DNA of 64,000 nt from JABMRF01 sp964434235. GTDB taxonomy: Bacteria > Patescibacteriota > Patescibacteriia > UBA11705 > JABHMO01. The notes beneath the pieces are model-generated. The model had not been told where the DNA came from. It did no database searches and saw only the letters and a program-made list of their open reading frames with translations. The stretch lies in the NCBI GenBank assembly GCA_964434235.1, contig CAYSUN010000002.1:23212-87211 (forward strand), given 5' to 3'. Numbering within the stretch: the first letter of the stretch is position 1; every line of letters begins with the position of its first letter. Shown one piece after another: positions 32,282 to 40,977 of the stretch. A program made the position numbers and the translations under genes.

Positions 32282-32830
32282 ATGAATAATTTAAAACAAC
32301 AATACCAGAAGACTGTGGTGAAGGCTTTACGAGAAAAGTTTAACTACAAGAATATTATGGCTGTTCCAACTTTGGAAAAAGTAGTCTTAAATGTGGGGCT
32401 TGGGGCTGGTCTAAAGGACAAAGAGTATATTGCTGCTGTAAAGAAAACTTTAGAAAAAATCAGTGGTCAAAAACCAGTTGAAACTCTTGCTAAAAAATCA
32501 ATTTCAAATTTTAAGATAAGACAAGGTAATGTTGTTGGTGTTAAGGTAACTCTTCGTGGTGAAAGAATGTGGGATTTTATTGAAAAATTGATTAAAGTAA
32601 CATTACCACGTGTCAGAGATTTTCGAGGAATTTCTAATAAAGCATTTGATAAAAATGGAAATTATACATTAGGTTTTAAGGAATACATTTCTTTTCCTGA
32701 AATTAATCAAGACGAAGTTGATCGATTCCACGGTTTAGAAGTATGTGTAAAAACAACAGCTGAAACAGAAAAAGAAGGAAGATCATTACTTAAAGAATTA
32801 GGTTTCCCATTAAAGAAAGAGGATAAATAA
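32282..32830 (+). CDS. rplE: Ribosomal protein L5
   Basis: 182 residues from the ATG at 32282; an in-frame TTG 21 nt upstream overlaps rplX and is rejected. Conserved segments: PTLEKVVLNVGLG, KKSISNFKIRQGNVVGVKVTLRG taken together, LPRVRDFRGIS and LGFKEYISFPEI. L5 binds 5S rRNA. Confidence 0.96.
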   Translation: MNNLKQQYQKTVVKALREKFNYKNIMAVPTLEKVVLNVGLGAGLKDKEYIAAVKKTLEKISGQKPVETLAKKSISNFKIRQGNVVGVKVTLRGERMWDFIEKLIKVTLPRVRDFRGISNKAFDKNGNYTLGFKEYISFPEINQDEVDRFHGLEVCVKTTAETEKEGRSLLKELGFPLKKEDK

Positions 32831-32843
32831 AAATTATTATAAT

Positions 32844-33029
32844 ATGTCAACAAAGGCACAATACGTAAAATCACAAAGAACACCAAAATTCTCAAGCCGA
32901 ACAGTGAGACGTTGCTGGAGATGTGGAAGAGTCCATGGCTACATGAGAAAATTTGGTTTATGCAGAATTTGTTTTCGAGAATTGGCTGAAAATGGAGAGT
33001 TACCTGGTATTACGAGAAGTAGTTGGTAA
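32844..33029 (+). CDS. rpsN: Ribosomal protein S14, zinc type
   Basis: 61 residues. CWRCGRVHGYMRKFGLCRICF holds the four zinc-binding Cys residues (C-x2-C...C-x2-C), and the end is LPGITRSSW. The short zinc form is usual in Gram-positives and CPR, while the long form lacks the Cys residues. Confidence 0.97.
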   Translation: MSTKAQYVKSQRTPKFSSRTVRRCWRCGRVHGYMRKFGLCRICFRELAENGELPGITRSSW

Positions 33030-33078
33030 TAACAATAATAAATTATTTCAATAAATCAATATTTATTTATATTTCAAT

Positions 33079-33471
33079 ATGACAATGACAGACCCAATTG
33101 CAGACATGTTAACAAGAATAAGAAATGCCTCAATGGTAAAAAAGGCAGAGCTTTTAATTCCATATTCAAAATTAAAGTTTGCAATTGCTAAAATTTTAGA
33201 AAAGGAAAAATACATTATTTCAGCTGAAAAGGTTGATCAAGGTTTTCGATTTATTAAAATTTCATTAAAATATGAAGATAATAAACCAGTAATTAGTAAA
33301 ATCAGCCGAATTAGCCGAGTTGGCCAGAGAATTTATGTAAAGAAAGATGAATTGCCTAGAGTTTTGAATGGTTATGGTCTAGCAATTGTTTCTACGTCTA
33401 AGGGAGTAATGACAAATAGAGAAGCTTCGAAGCTAAATTTAGGTGGTGAAGTAATTTGCGAGGTTTATTAA
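33079..33471 (+). CDS. rpsH: Ribosomal protein S8
   Basis: 130 residues, starting MTMTDPIADMLTRIRNA. The rRNA-binding C-terminal part reads LPRVLNGYGLAIVSTSKGVMTNREA. In E. coli S8 represses the spc operon at rplE; no such site was recognised here. Confidence 0.97.
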   Translation: MTMTDPIADMLTRIRNASMVKKAELLIPYSKLKFAIAKILEKEKYIISAEKVDQGFRFIKISLKYEDNKPVISKISRISRVGQRIYVKKDELPRVLNGYGLAIVSTSKGVMTNREASKLNLGGEVICEVY

Positions 33472-33480
33472 ATATACTAT

Positions 33481-34029
33481 ATGTCTAGAATAGGTAAAAA
33501 AACAATCATAATTCCAAGTGGTGTTGATGTAAAAGTCGATGGTAGTTTAGTTATTGTAAAAGGTCCAAAAGGTGAATTGCAACAAGAAATTCATAAAATA
33601 ATTACTTTGGAAATTAATGATAATAAAATTGATGTTAAAGTTCCAAACGAAGAAGCGAATGATCAGAAAGCACTTTGGGGACTTTTTAGAACATTAATAA
33701 ATAATATGATTGTTGGCGTAACTGAAGGTTTTGAAAAAAAGCTAGAAATTAATGGTGTTGGTTATAAAGCTTCTATGAATGGACAAAAATTAGTTTTGAA
33801 TGTAGGTTATTCTCATCCTGTTGAATTTAATATTCCAGAAGGTATTAATTGTAAAGTTGAAGCCAATGTTGTAACTATTGCTGGAAGCAATAAACAACTG
33901 GTTGGTGAAGTTGCTGCTAATATTAGAAAAGTCAGAAAGCCAGAACCATATAAAGGAAAAGGGATTAAATATAGTGATGAAATAATTAGACGTAAAGCAG
34001 GAAAGGCTGCAGGAAAGGCCGCTGCTTAA
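33481..34029 (+). CDS. rplF: Ribosomal protein L6
   Basis: 182 residues, starting MSRIGKKTIIIPSGV. Two L6 repeats, the second with EINGVGYKASMNGQKLVL and ending RKPEPYKGKGIKY, the sarcin-ricin-loop contact. A short Ala/Lys-rich end follows. Normal length. Confidence 0.97.
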   Translation: MSRIGKKTIIIPSGVDVKVDGSLVIVKGPKGELQQEIHKIITLEINDNKIDVKVPNEEANDQKALWGLFRTLINNMIVGVTEGFEKKLEINGVGYKASMNGQKLVLNVGYSHPVEFNIPEGINCKVEANVVTIAGSNKQLVGEVAANIRKVRKPEPYKGKGIKYSDEIIRRKAGKAAGKAAA

Positions 34030-34046
34030 ACTAAAGTTTTAATTAT

Positions 34047-34406
34047 ATGAAAGATAAAAATAAGATAAAGACAAATAAAATTCAATTACGAAAAAATAGA
34101 ACAAGAAAAAAGATTGCTGGTGGTTCAACATTACCAAGATTATCTGTATTTCGAAGTCTAAAGCATTTTTATACTCAAATTATTGATGATAAAGCTGGAA
34201 AAACTGTTTGTTCTGCTTCTGATAAAGAAATTGATAAAAAGGGTAAAAAACCGATTGAAATTGCAAAGTTAGTTGGAGAATTAATTGCTCAAAAAGCGTT
34301 GGATAATAAAGTTGAGAAAGTTGTTTTTGATAGATCTTCTTACCAATATCATGGACGAGTAAAGGCTGCAGCTGAAGGAGCAAGAGAAAAAGGATTAAAA
34401 TTTTAA
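34047..34406 (+). CDS. rplR: Ribosomal protein L18
   Basis: 119 residues. LPRLSVFRSLKHFYTQIIDD and the C-terminal VVFDRSSYQYHGRVKAAAEGAREKGLKF are the family signature (D-R-x-x-Y-x-Y-H-G-R-V). It binds 5S rRNA with L5. Confidence 0.96.
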   Translation: MKDKNKIKTNKIQLRKNRTRKKIAGGSTLPRLSVFRSLKHFYTQIIDDKAGKTVCSASDKEIDKKGKKPIEIAKLVGELIAQKALDNKVEKVVFDRSSYQYHGRVKAAAEGAREKGLKF

Positions 34407-34433
34407 TTATACTATCTATAAATTCTATATACT

Positions 34434-35012
34434 ATGGCAAAGAAAGAATTCAAAAAAAGACCTAAACAAGAACAAGAGTTTGATCAAAAGATTATTGACC
34501 TTGCTCGTGTAACTCGTGTGATGGCCGGAGGTAAACGTTTAAGATTCCGAGCTTGTGTTTGTATTGGAGATAAAAAAGGTAGAGTTGGAATTGGCTTGGC
34601 AAAAGGAGCAGATGTTTCTTTGGCAGTTAATAAAGCTGTAAATAGAGCAAAAAAGACATTAGTAAGGGTTCCAATAATAAACGAAACTATTCCTCATGAA
34701 ATTAGAATAAAAGAAAAAGCAGCAAAATTAATGCTTAAACCAGCGCCAAAAGGTACTGGTATAAAAGCTGGTGGTGCTGTCCGAGTTGTTTTAGAAATGG
34801 CTGGTGTCCCAAACATTGTGGCTAAGATTATGGGAACAAATAACAAAGTTAGTAATGTAAAAGCTTTACTTACTGCTTTTCAATCTTTTAAAGAAAAGAA
34901 GGTAAAAGTAAAAACTGTTAAGAACGCTACTGATTCACAAGAACTTGAAGTTAATAAAAAAGATGATTTGAAAAGTGAAAATAATAAAGTAAAAGTAGAA
35001 GATAAACAATAA
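34434..35012 (+). CDS. rpsE: Ribosomal protein S5 with charged C-terminal tail
   Basis: 192 residues. N-terminal double-stranded RNA-binding domain (VTRVMAGGKRLRFRACVCIGD) and C-terminal domain (LKPAPKGTGIKAGGAVRVVLE). The last ~35 residues are a Lys/Asp/Glu-rich tail. rpmD (L30) normally follows, but rplO starts only 5 nt later. Confidence 0.96.
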   Translation: MAKKEFKKRPKQEQEFDQKIIDLARVTRVMAGGKRLRFRACVCIGDKKGRVGIGLAKGADVSLAVNKAVNRAKKTLVRVPIINETIPHEIRIKEKAAKLMLKPAPKGTGIKAGGAVRVVLEMAGVPNIVAKIMGTNNKVSNVKALLTAFQSFKEKKVKVKTVKNATDSQELEVNKKDDLKSENNKVKVEDKQ

Positions 35013-35017
35013 GAAAT

Positions 35018-35506
35018 ATGTCTTTAGCATTAAATAACATCAAAAATAAACCAAAGAATAGAAAAAGAGTGGGTAGAGGCAATGCTTCTGGTCATGGTAC
35101 TTATAGTTGCCGAGGATTAAAAGGGCAAAGATCAAGAAGTGGTGGTAAAGGTGGGTTGAAATTAAAAGGATTTAAGCAAAATTTACTAAATATGCCAAAA
35201 TTTGCTGGCATGAAGACTAGATTTGCCAAAGCTCAGATTGTTTTGCTTTCTACTTTGGATAAAAACTTTTCAGATGGTGACAAAGTTACTCCTGGTTCAT
35301 TGCTTAAAAAAGGATTAATAGATACAATCAGTAAGAAGGTTAAAATATTGGCACATAATGAAAAAGATAATATAACAAAGAAATTAGAAATTATTGACTG
35401 TAATATTTCGGCTACAGCTGAAGAAAAAATTGTTAAGGCTGGTGGGCGTGTTGTAGATGTATTGGATGAAAAAGAAGATGGAACAAAACAAGAAAAAACA
35501 AAATAA
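35018..35506 (+). CDS. rplO: Ribosomal protein L15
   Basis: 162 residues. The Gly/Arg-rich N-terminus (KRVGRGNASGHGTYSCRGLKGQRSRSGG in parts) is typical, followed by the globular end with the KAGGRVVDV segment. It directly follows rpsE with no room for rpmD between them. Confidence 0.95.
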   Translation: MSLALNNIKNKPKNRKRVGRGNASGHGTYSCRGLKGQRSRSGGKGGLKLKGFKQNLLNMPKFAGMKTRFAKAQIVLLSTLDKNFSDGDKVTPGSLLKKGLIDTISKKVKILAHNEKDNITKKLEIIDCNISATAEEKIVKAGGRVVDVLDEKEDGTKQEKTK

Positions 35507-35549
35507 GATTTTTTTATAGCTTCAAAATTTAGTAGAAAAAGCAAAAATT

Positions 35550-36821
35550 ATGTGGGAAAAATTATCACAAATTTGGCGACTTAAAGACTTACGTAATAAA
35601 ATATTATTCGTTTTGGGAATGCTAGTTGTTTTTCGATTAGCTGCACATATTCCGATCCCTGGCGTTAATGTTGAAAATTTGCGTGAGTTTTTTGGTTCAA
35701 ATCAAATATTAGGATTATTAAATTTGTTTTCAGGTGGTGGCATGCAGAACTTTTCAATTGTTATGATGGGTGTTGCCCCTTATATTACGGCTTCAATTAT
35801 TTTCCAATTATTAGGAATGATTATTCCTAAAATTGAAGATATGCAAAAAGAAGAAGCTGGTAGACAAAAAATTAACATGTGGACAAGGGTAGCAACTGTT
35901 CCATTGGCGATTCTTCAAGCCTACGGTATGATTGCGATTCTAAGACAATCAGCTAAGCCAATTGTTGAAAGTACTGATTTTTTTAGTATGGCAGCTATGT
36001 TAATTACTATTACAGCTGGAACATTATTCTTAATGTGGATTGGTGAACTTATTACAGAAAAGAAAATTGGAAATGGTATTTCATTATTAATTTTTGCTGG
36101 AATAATTGTTCGTGTACCAACTGCATTACAAGCTGTTGTTGTCAATTTTAGCCAAGAGCAAGTAATTAATTTATTAGTATTTGCTTTCATTGCAGTAGTT
36201 ACAGTTGTTGGTGTTGTAATAATTAGTGAAGGTCAGAGAAATATTCCAGTTTCATATGCGAAAAGAGTAAGAGGTATGAAAATGTATGGTGGTATGAATA
36301 CTCATTTACCAATAAGAGTAAACACTGCTGGAGTAATTCCAATTATCTTTGCAATTTCAATAATTTTATTCCCATCAATGGTTGCCCAGTTTTTGGTCAG
36401 AGTTGATTCTGCTTGGGTAAAAGCTATTAGTGAAGGAGTTATTTCTTTGTTTAACAATCAGCTATTTTACGGAATATTATACTTTTTATTAGTTTTTGGA
36501 TTTACATATTTTTATACTGCGGTAATTTTCCATCCTTATCAGATTGCAGAAAATTTACAAAAAAATGGTGGTTTTATTCCTGGTATTCGTCCTGGTTCAC
36601 AAACAGCTGAATATTTGCAAAATACAATTAGTCGAATTACTTTGACTGGTGCTTTGTTTCTTGGTTTAATTGCTGTTTTGCCACTTGTAATGCAACAAGT
36701 ATCAGGATTGCAATCAATGGTAATTGGTGGTACAAGTATATTGATCGTTGTTAGTGTAGCGATTGAAATGGTAAAACAAGTAGAATCACAATTAACAATG
36801 CGAGATTACGAAGGTTTTTAA
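35550..36821 (+). CDS. secY: Preprotein translocase subunit SecY
   Basis: 423 residues with ten membrane helices. Conserved segments: AHIPIPGVN in helix 1, the plug region with NLFSGGGMQNFSI, GNGISLLIFAGI, and the cytosolic loops with KRVRGMKMYGG and PIRVNTAGVIPIIFA. SecY forms the protein-conducting channel. Last gene of the rplC unit, followed by a strong terminator. Confidence 0.97.
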   Translation: MWEKLSQIWRLKDLRNKILFVLGMLVVFRLAAHIPIPGVNVENLREFFGSNQILGLLNLFSGGGMQNFSIVMMGVAPYITASIIFQLLGMIIPKIEDMQKEEAGRQKINMWTRVATVPLAILQAYGMIAILRQSAKPIVESTDFFSMAAMLITITAGTLFLMWIGELITEKKIGNGISLLIFAGIIVRVPTALQAVVVNFSQEQVINLLVFAFIAVVTVVGVVIISEGQRNIPVSYAKRVRGMKMYGGMNTHLPIRVNTAGVIPIIFAISIILFPSMVAQFLVRVDSAWVKAISEGVISLFNNQLFYGILYFLLVFGFTYFYTAVIFHPYQIAENLQKNGGFIPGIRPGSQTAEYLQNTISRITLTGALFLGLIAVLPLVMQQVSGLQSMVIGGTSILIVVSVAIEMVKQVESQLTMRDYEGF

Positions 36822-36838
36822 TCAATTCAAAATATTGA

Positions 36839-36868
36839 AAAAAATACTGGAGTTTCTCCAGTATTTTT
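36839..36868 (+). terminator. Intrinsic terminator after secY
   Basis: Perfect AATACTGGAG / CTCCAGTATT stem with TTT loop and a T run. The -10 of the next promoter starts at its end. Confidence 0.9.
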
Positions 36869-36876
36869 GATATACT
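36868..36876 (+). promoter_or_regulatory. Extended -10 promoter of adk
   Basis: TGATATACT directly after the secY terminator; the -35 position would fall inside the terminator stem. Predicted leader about 18 nt, no SD. Confidence 0.55.
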
Positions 36877-36900
36877 CTAAACGTAATAATTAAATAACTT

Positions 36901-37548
36901 ATGAAAAATTTGTATATATTTGTTGGTCCTCCTGGCTCGGGAAAGGGGACACAGGCCAGTTTGTTATATAAAAAATTCAAAATAAAGAGTTTTTCTCCTG
37001 GCGAAATATTAAGACAAGAAATCAAAAAAAAGACAAAATTTGCCAAACAAATAAAGCCAATTATGGAAAAGGGAGAATTGGTTGCTGAGGATAAAGTGGC
37101 TGATATAATTATAGAAAAATTAGGAAGATTGCGTAGTTCAATTATTTTGGATGGTTTTCCTCGAAGTGTTTATCAAGCAAAAAGGTTAGATGATTATTTT
37201 CAAAAAAATACAGGAAAATATAATGTAATAGTTTTTGAATATAAATTAACAGAAAAGCAAATTTTAAGTAGAATTGCTGGCCGAAGACATTGTGAGTGTG
37301 GAGAAATTTATCATGTTGATTTTCGACCACCTAAAATATCGAACTTGTGCGATAAGTGTAAAAGAAAATTAGTTATTCGAGCTGATTCTCGGTTGGATAT
37401 AGTAAAAAACAGAATTAAAGTTTATAAAAAAGGGACTATGCCGATTGTTAGATTTTTTAAGCAAAGAAAATTTTATAAATATCATTCAATTGATGCAAGT
37501 CAATCAATCGAAAAAGTTTTTCAGGCAACAATTAAAATTATTAAATAA
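36901..37548 (+). CDS. adk: Adenylate kinase with zinc LID
   Basis: 215 residues. P-loop GPPGSGKGTQ, DGFPRSVYQA, then a LID domain with four Cys residues (CECG and CDKC) replacing the polar network of E. coli Adk. The catalytic Arg residues (RIAGRRH, RADSRLDIVKNRI) are present. It makes ADP from ATP and AMP. The order secY-adk-map is the common one, but a terminator and new promoter separate adk from secY here. Confidence 0.94.
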   Translation: MKNLYIFVGPPGSGKGTQASLLYKKFKIKSFSPGEILRQEIKKKTKFAKQIKPIMEKGELVAEDKVADIIIEKLGRLRSSIILDGFPRSVYQAKRLDDYFQKNTGKYNVIVFEYKLTEKQILSRIAGRRHCECGEIYHVDFRPPKISNLCDKCKRKLVIRADSRLDIVKNRIKVYKKGTMPIVRFFKQRKFYKYHSIDASQSIEKVFQATIKIIK

Positions 37549-37610
37549 ATAAATATACCAAGATTGGATCAGTATACTTCGACTGTAATCTAAATATTTA
37601 TAACAACCAA

Positions 37611-38366
37611 ATGAGTTTACTAAAAAGTCAAAGTGAAATAAAAACATTAAAAGTAGGAGGTAAAATTTTAGCTGATATTTTGAATAAAGTATCGCAAATT
37701 GTTGCACCTGGTGTTACAACGCAAGAGTTGGCTGATTATGCTGAGGAATTAATTATTGTAGCAGGAGGCCAACCTTCTTTCAAAGGTTATGGCGAACCAC
37801 CATTTCCAAGTGCTTTATGTACATCTGTAAATGCTCAATTGGTGCATGGAGTACCAAGTAATTATGTTTTGAAGAAAGGTGATATTATAAGTTTAGATAT
37901 TGGCATGCGCTATCCAAAAAATAATGGATTATTTACAGATATGGCCGTAACTGTACCCGTTGGTTCTATTGATAAAGAGACGGAGCGTTTACTAGCTGTA
38001 ACAAAAAAATCATTAGAAATTTGGACTGATAATCTTCGGGCTGGAATTAACTTGTATGAGGTTGGGGGGCTGGTTCAAACTTACATTGAAAAAGAAGGTT
38101 TTTCAGTTATCCGTGATATGGTTGGTCATGGTGTAGGACATGCTGTACATGAAGATCCTGCTATTCCTAATTATTACATTCGGGGAGAATTTACATTAAA
38201 AGAAGGTATGGTGTTAGCTCTTGAACCAATGGTTAGTATGGGTGATTATAGAATTAAAACTCATAGCGATCATTGGACAGTTACGCCAATTGATAATAGT
38301 TTAACTGCGCATTATGAGCACACAGTAGTTATTACAAAACATGGTTGTGATATTATTACAAAATAA
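37611..38366 (+). CDS. map: Methionine aminopeptidase, type I
   Basis: 251 residues of the pita-bread fold. Metal and catalytic residues are visible: His in LVHGVPSNY, Asp in ISLDIG and LFTDMAVTV, His in MVGHGVGHAVHEDP, Glu in LALEPMV and the final Glu in AHYEHTVVI. It removes the initiator Met from new proteins. No N-terminal extension. infA, rpmJ and rpsM, which often follow, are absent; ruvX follows instead. Confidence 0.95.
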   Translation: MSLLKSQSEIKTLKVGGKILADILNKVSQIVAPGVTTQELADYAEELIIVAGGQPSFKGYGEPPFPSALCTSVNAQLVHGVPSNYVLKKGDIISLDIGMRYPKNNGLFTDMAVTVPVGSIDKETERLLAVTKKSLEIWTDNLRAGINLYEVGGLVQTYIEKEGFSVIRDMVGHGVGHAVHEDPAIPNYYIRGEFTLKEGMVLALEPMVSMGDYRIKTHSDHWTVTPIDNSLTAHYEHTVVITKHGCDIITK

Positions 38367-38426
38367 GCATAAAAAAATAGCGAAATTGTTTTTACTTGAG
38401 GCTTAAATCTTGTTAGCTAGAATTGT

Positions 38427-38813
38427 ATGAATTATTTGGCAATTGATTGGGGAAAATCAAAAATTGGGTTAGCCACCGGAAATGAAGAAATGAAAATGGC
38501 CAGTCCTTTTTTAATTTTAAAAAACGATAAAAATTTGTTTATTGAATTGGAAAAAATTATTACTGATCAAGATATCGAAGCTGTAGTTATCGGTCGACCG
38601 ATTAGTTTGGCTGGTGGAAAAATTATGTCAGAGGAATTTAATTTTTTTATAGAAAAGTTTAAGGATTTGAAGGTTGAGATTATTTTGGAAGATGAGAGAT
38701 TATCAACAAAAATGGCACAAAGTATGATGCATGATTTTAAAAAAAGCGACAAAGCTAATGATGATGCTGTTGCAGCTTGTGTAATATTACAAAATTATTT
38801 GAGTAGACTCTGA
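38427..38813 (+). CDS. ruvX: Holliday junction resolvase-like protein RuvX (YqgF)
   Basis: 128 residues, RNase H-like fold: NYLAIDWGKSKIGLAT (first acidic residue), EAVVIGRPISLAG, LEDERLSTKMAQ and a C-terminal DDAVAACVILQNYL with the last acidic pair. YqgF proteins act in 16S rRNA end processing and possibly recombination. recO begins 1 nt after the stop. Confidence 0.9.
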   Translation: MNYLAIDWGKSKIGLATGNEEMKMASPFLILKNDKNLFIELEKIITDQDIEAVVIGRPISLAGGKIMSEEFNFFIEKFKDLKVEIILEDERLSTKMAQSMMHDFKKSDKANDDAVAACVILQNYLSRL

Positions 38814-38814
38814 T

Positions 38815-39450
38815 ATGGAGAAATTGCAAAAAACAAAGGGTTTGGTCCTTAGTAAAAAAAATTGGCGGGAAGATGACCTGCTTTTTTCTATTTTAACGGA
38901 AGATTTTGGAAAAATTATGGCGGTGGCAACTGGAGTAAAGAAAATTTCCAGTAAACTTAGAGGACATTTAGCTTCAGCTGGCATTGTGGAAATTTTATTT
39001 GTCCAAGGTAAAAGTTTTAAAAAAATTACCCACGCTTATTTAATTGAGCCAATTAAGTTTGAAAACAGTAAAGATTACTATTTGCTTAATGTAATTTATG
39101 AAATTTTGGATAAAGCAACTATTGAAGATGATTATAATCACGGTGTTTGGGAATTAACTACTTGGTTTTGTAAAAATATAGTAAATTATGAAAATTTTCA
39201 GCAAAGAATGTTTCTTTTAAATATTTATTTAATTAAATTGTGTCAAATTATTGGTTTTAAAATAAACGTTGAAAAAACTAAACTTGGTCAAGAAGTAATT
39301 GATTTAATTGAACAGATACAAAACACTCAACAGGAAAATTTTAAGGTAAAAAAAGAATATAATCGTAGACTACTTGTTTTTTTGGTTAGACATTTACAAA
39401 ACAATTTGGAACAAAAGATTAATTCTTTGGAATTCATAAATAATTTATAA
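38815..39450 (+). CDS. recO: DNA repair protein RecO
   Basis: 211 residues. N-terminal OB fold (GLVLSKKNWREDDLLFSILTEDFGKIMAVATGVKK taken in parts), then a helical domain. No C-terminal Cys4 zinc motif is visible, and the protein is about 30 residues shorter than typical RecO, so the zinc-binding end seems lost. RecO loads RecA with RecR. Cotranscribed with ruvX; a terminator follows. Confidence 0.87.
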   Translation: MEKLQKTKGLVLSKKNWREDDLLFSILTEDFGKIMAVATGVKKISSKLRGHLASAGIVEILFVQGKSFKKITHAYLIEPIKFENSKDYYLLNVIYEILDKATIEDDYNHGVWELTTWFCKNIVNYENFQQRMFLLNIYLIKLCQIIGFKINVEKTKLGQEVIDLIEQIQNTQQENFKVKKEYNRRLLVFLVRHLQNNLEQKINSLEFINNL

Positions 39451-39459
39451 TTTAAAAAG

Positions 39460-39496
39460 AAAAAAGAGGCTGTGAGTGCACAGACCTCTTTTTGTG
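39460..39496. terminator. Bidirectional intrinsic terminator
   Basis: AAAAAGAGG-CTGTG / CACAG-CCTCTTTTT hairpin between convergent recO and the gene at 39509-40723, with A and T runs on either side. Confidence 0.88.
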
Positions 39497-39508
39497 TGGG
39501 GAGAATTT

Positions 39509-40723
39509 TTATATTATTTCGTTGGCCCTGATTTCAAGGCATCTTGGCAAGGACCAGAGCCACCAAGGACAGGGGTTTCGGGAAGTGGAAGTGCAGGACT
39601 TTTTGTCCACACAACCAAACCTCCAATCTTCTGGAAAACGAGTGTTATCCAAAGAAATTTTCAAATACTCTACGATCTTTTCCAAGGGGATCTTGGTTGG
39701 TTCAATGTTCGGGGTTGACAGACTTCCGTTCAGAATGAAATGTCCACCACGACCAGAACACTGGAAATACCAGATATTGCCTGGGCCATTGCCCTCCTTT
39801 GTGAGGTTTCTTGTTACTAGCGGTCGAATTTTCCGAATCAGCTGTTCTTCAAGGTTCAAAATTCGAAACAAGCTGAACAGCTTTACTCTGGCTTGAGTCT
39901 TGGTGTGAACCATGACTTGTCCATTAGATTTCTTTTGGACAATAATGTCCGCATTGACCCCTTTGCCAAAGCGTCCGGCCTTGGCAATTTCACTCATGTC
40001 AGATTCAATTACTAGCAGGGTCAATTTTTGGCCTTTGTGGCCTTTTATTTCCTCGATTTTGCCCTTTTTGACAATTTCTTGGAGTGCTTCTTGAAACTCC
40101 TCTTTTTGACGGAAAATTGCTTGCAAAATGTGGTTTTCCCACATTATAGGCAAATCTTCCTGACCAATATTTTTATAGTAATTGTTCAGGATTTCTCCTA
40201 CACCGTTAAGTGAAAAAAGGTACTCACTTTTAGGTGTTTCAAAAAGAGCCGTGAACGCACTGACTGCCCAATTTAGATTTTTGATCTGGAAATTTGGGAA
40301 GACCCTCCGAAGCAGGTTGATTGCCGTACCAAGTCCAAGGCCGTGTTTCTTTGTGTCGACATCAACGTTGTTGACATCTTTGGCAAACACGTAGTCAAGA
40401 ATGATCTTGACGTGTGGTTTGTCTTCGATGGGCAACGTTTTGGCCACCAAGGTAACAGCGCATTCATCAACTGCACGCAATATTCCTTTTTGGGGATTGG
40501 CGTGCTCGTTAAACTGACCATCGCCGATTCCGACTTCCACTGATCCATTCGGCGCATACTTCCGGAGCCATTCCTTTGTGCCAAACATTGTTAGCAAAAC
40601 AACTGCTGAGGCTTCATCCGCGTGCGGATGGGCATGGGTTTGAAACATGATTTCTTGCCCAGCGACCGTGATCGGAAACTGGATCATGTTTTCGCCGATT
40701 TCAATGAATTGTACTTGATTCAA
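39509..40723 (-). CDS. MYG1/UPF0160-like putative metal-dependent hydrolase
   Basis: 404 residues. The N-terminal segment FQTHAHPHADEASAVVLLTMFG resembles the H-x-x-x-x-H-x-D-E start of MYG1-type DHH-related phosphoesterases, followed by a beta strand and IGDGQFNEHANP where that family has a DxG...D-H-H segment. The match is partial. Start is TTG at 40723, fixed by a GGAGG SD 6 nt upstream. GC content is visibly higher than in neighbours (roughly 45 versus low 30s percent), which suggests recent acquisition. The promoter is a near-perfect TTGACA/TATAAT. The C-terminal ~25 residues are Cys/Trp/Pro-rich. Confidence 0.5.
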   Translation of the reverse strand: MNQVQFIEIGENMIQFPITVAGQEIMFQTHAHPHADEASAVVLLTMFGTKEWLRKYAPNGSVEVGIGDGQFNEHANPQKGILRAVDECAVTLVAKTLPIEDKPHVKIILDYVFAKDVNNVDVDTKKHGLGLGTAINLLRRVFPNFQIKNLNWAVSAFTALFETPKSEYLFSLNGVGEILNNYYKNIGQEDLPIMWENHILQAIFRQKEEFQEALQEIVKKGKIEEIKGHKGQKLTLLVIESDMSEIAKAGRFGKGVNADIIVQKKSNGQVMVHTKTQARVKLFSLFRILNLEEQLIRKIRPLVTRNLTKEGNGPGNIWYFQCSGRGGHFILNGSLSTPNIEPTKIPLEKIVEYLKISLDNTRFPEDWRFGCVDKKSCTSTSRNPCPWWLWSLPRCLEIRANEII

Positions 40724-40773
40724 GAGACACCTCCAATAAAAAAAGTTGTTAATTTACAAAACTTTAACTTTGA

Positions 40774-40802
40774 ATTATAGCATAGAATTGATAATTTGTC
40801 AA
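40774..40802 (-). promoter_or_regulatory. Consensus promoter of the MYG1-like gene
   Basis: Minus strand: TTGACA (40797-40802), 17-nt spacer ending TGC, TATAAT (40774-40779). Both boxes are perfect and the -10 is also extended. Confidence 0.8.
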
Positions 40803-40931
40803 TCGTAAAGAATAATTAAGATAATAAAGAGTGAGAAGATCCATAATTAAATTTGCATTCGGTTTATAAATGGCTTAAATTAGACAAAATCTAATGATTG
40901 TAAAATGTGTATTTATGTTTGGATTTATTAC

Positions 40932-40960
40932 TCGACAAATTGAAAATATTTTGTTATTAT
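40932..40960 (+). promoter_or_regulatory. Promoter of the tRNA pair
   Basis: TCGACA (40932-40937), 17-nt spacer, TATTAT (40955-40960) with TGT before it. It lies 17 nt before the first tRNA. Confidence 0.6.
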
Positions 40961-40977
40961 TAACGCATATTTAGTTA

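Noticed and set aside
39476..40543. Several plus-strand open frames of 60-134 codons opposite the MYG1-like gene
   Set aside because: They are antisense shadows of a GC-richer gene that has its own consensus promoter, SD and terminator; none of the shadows has a ribosome site.
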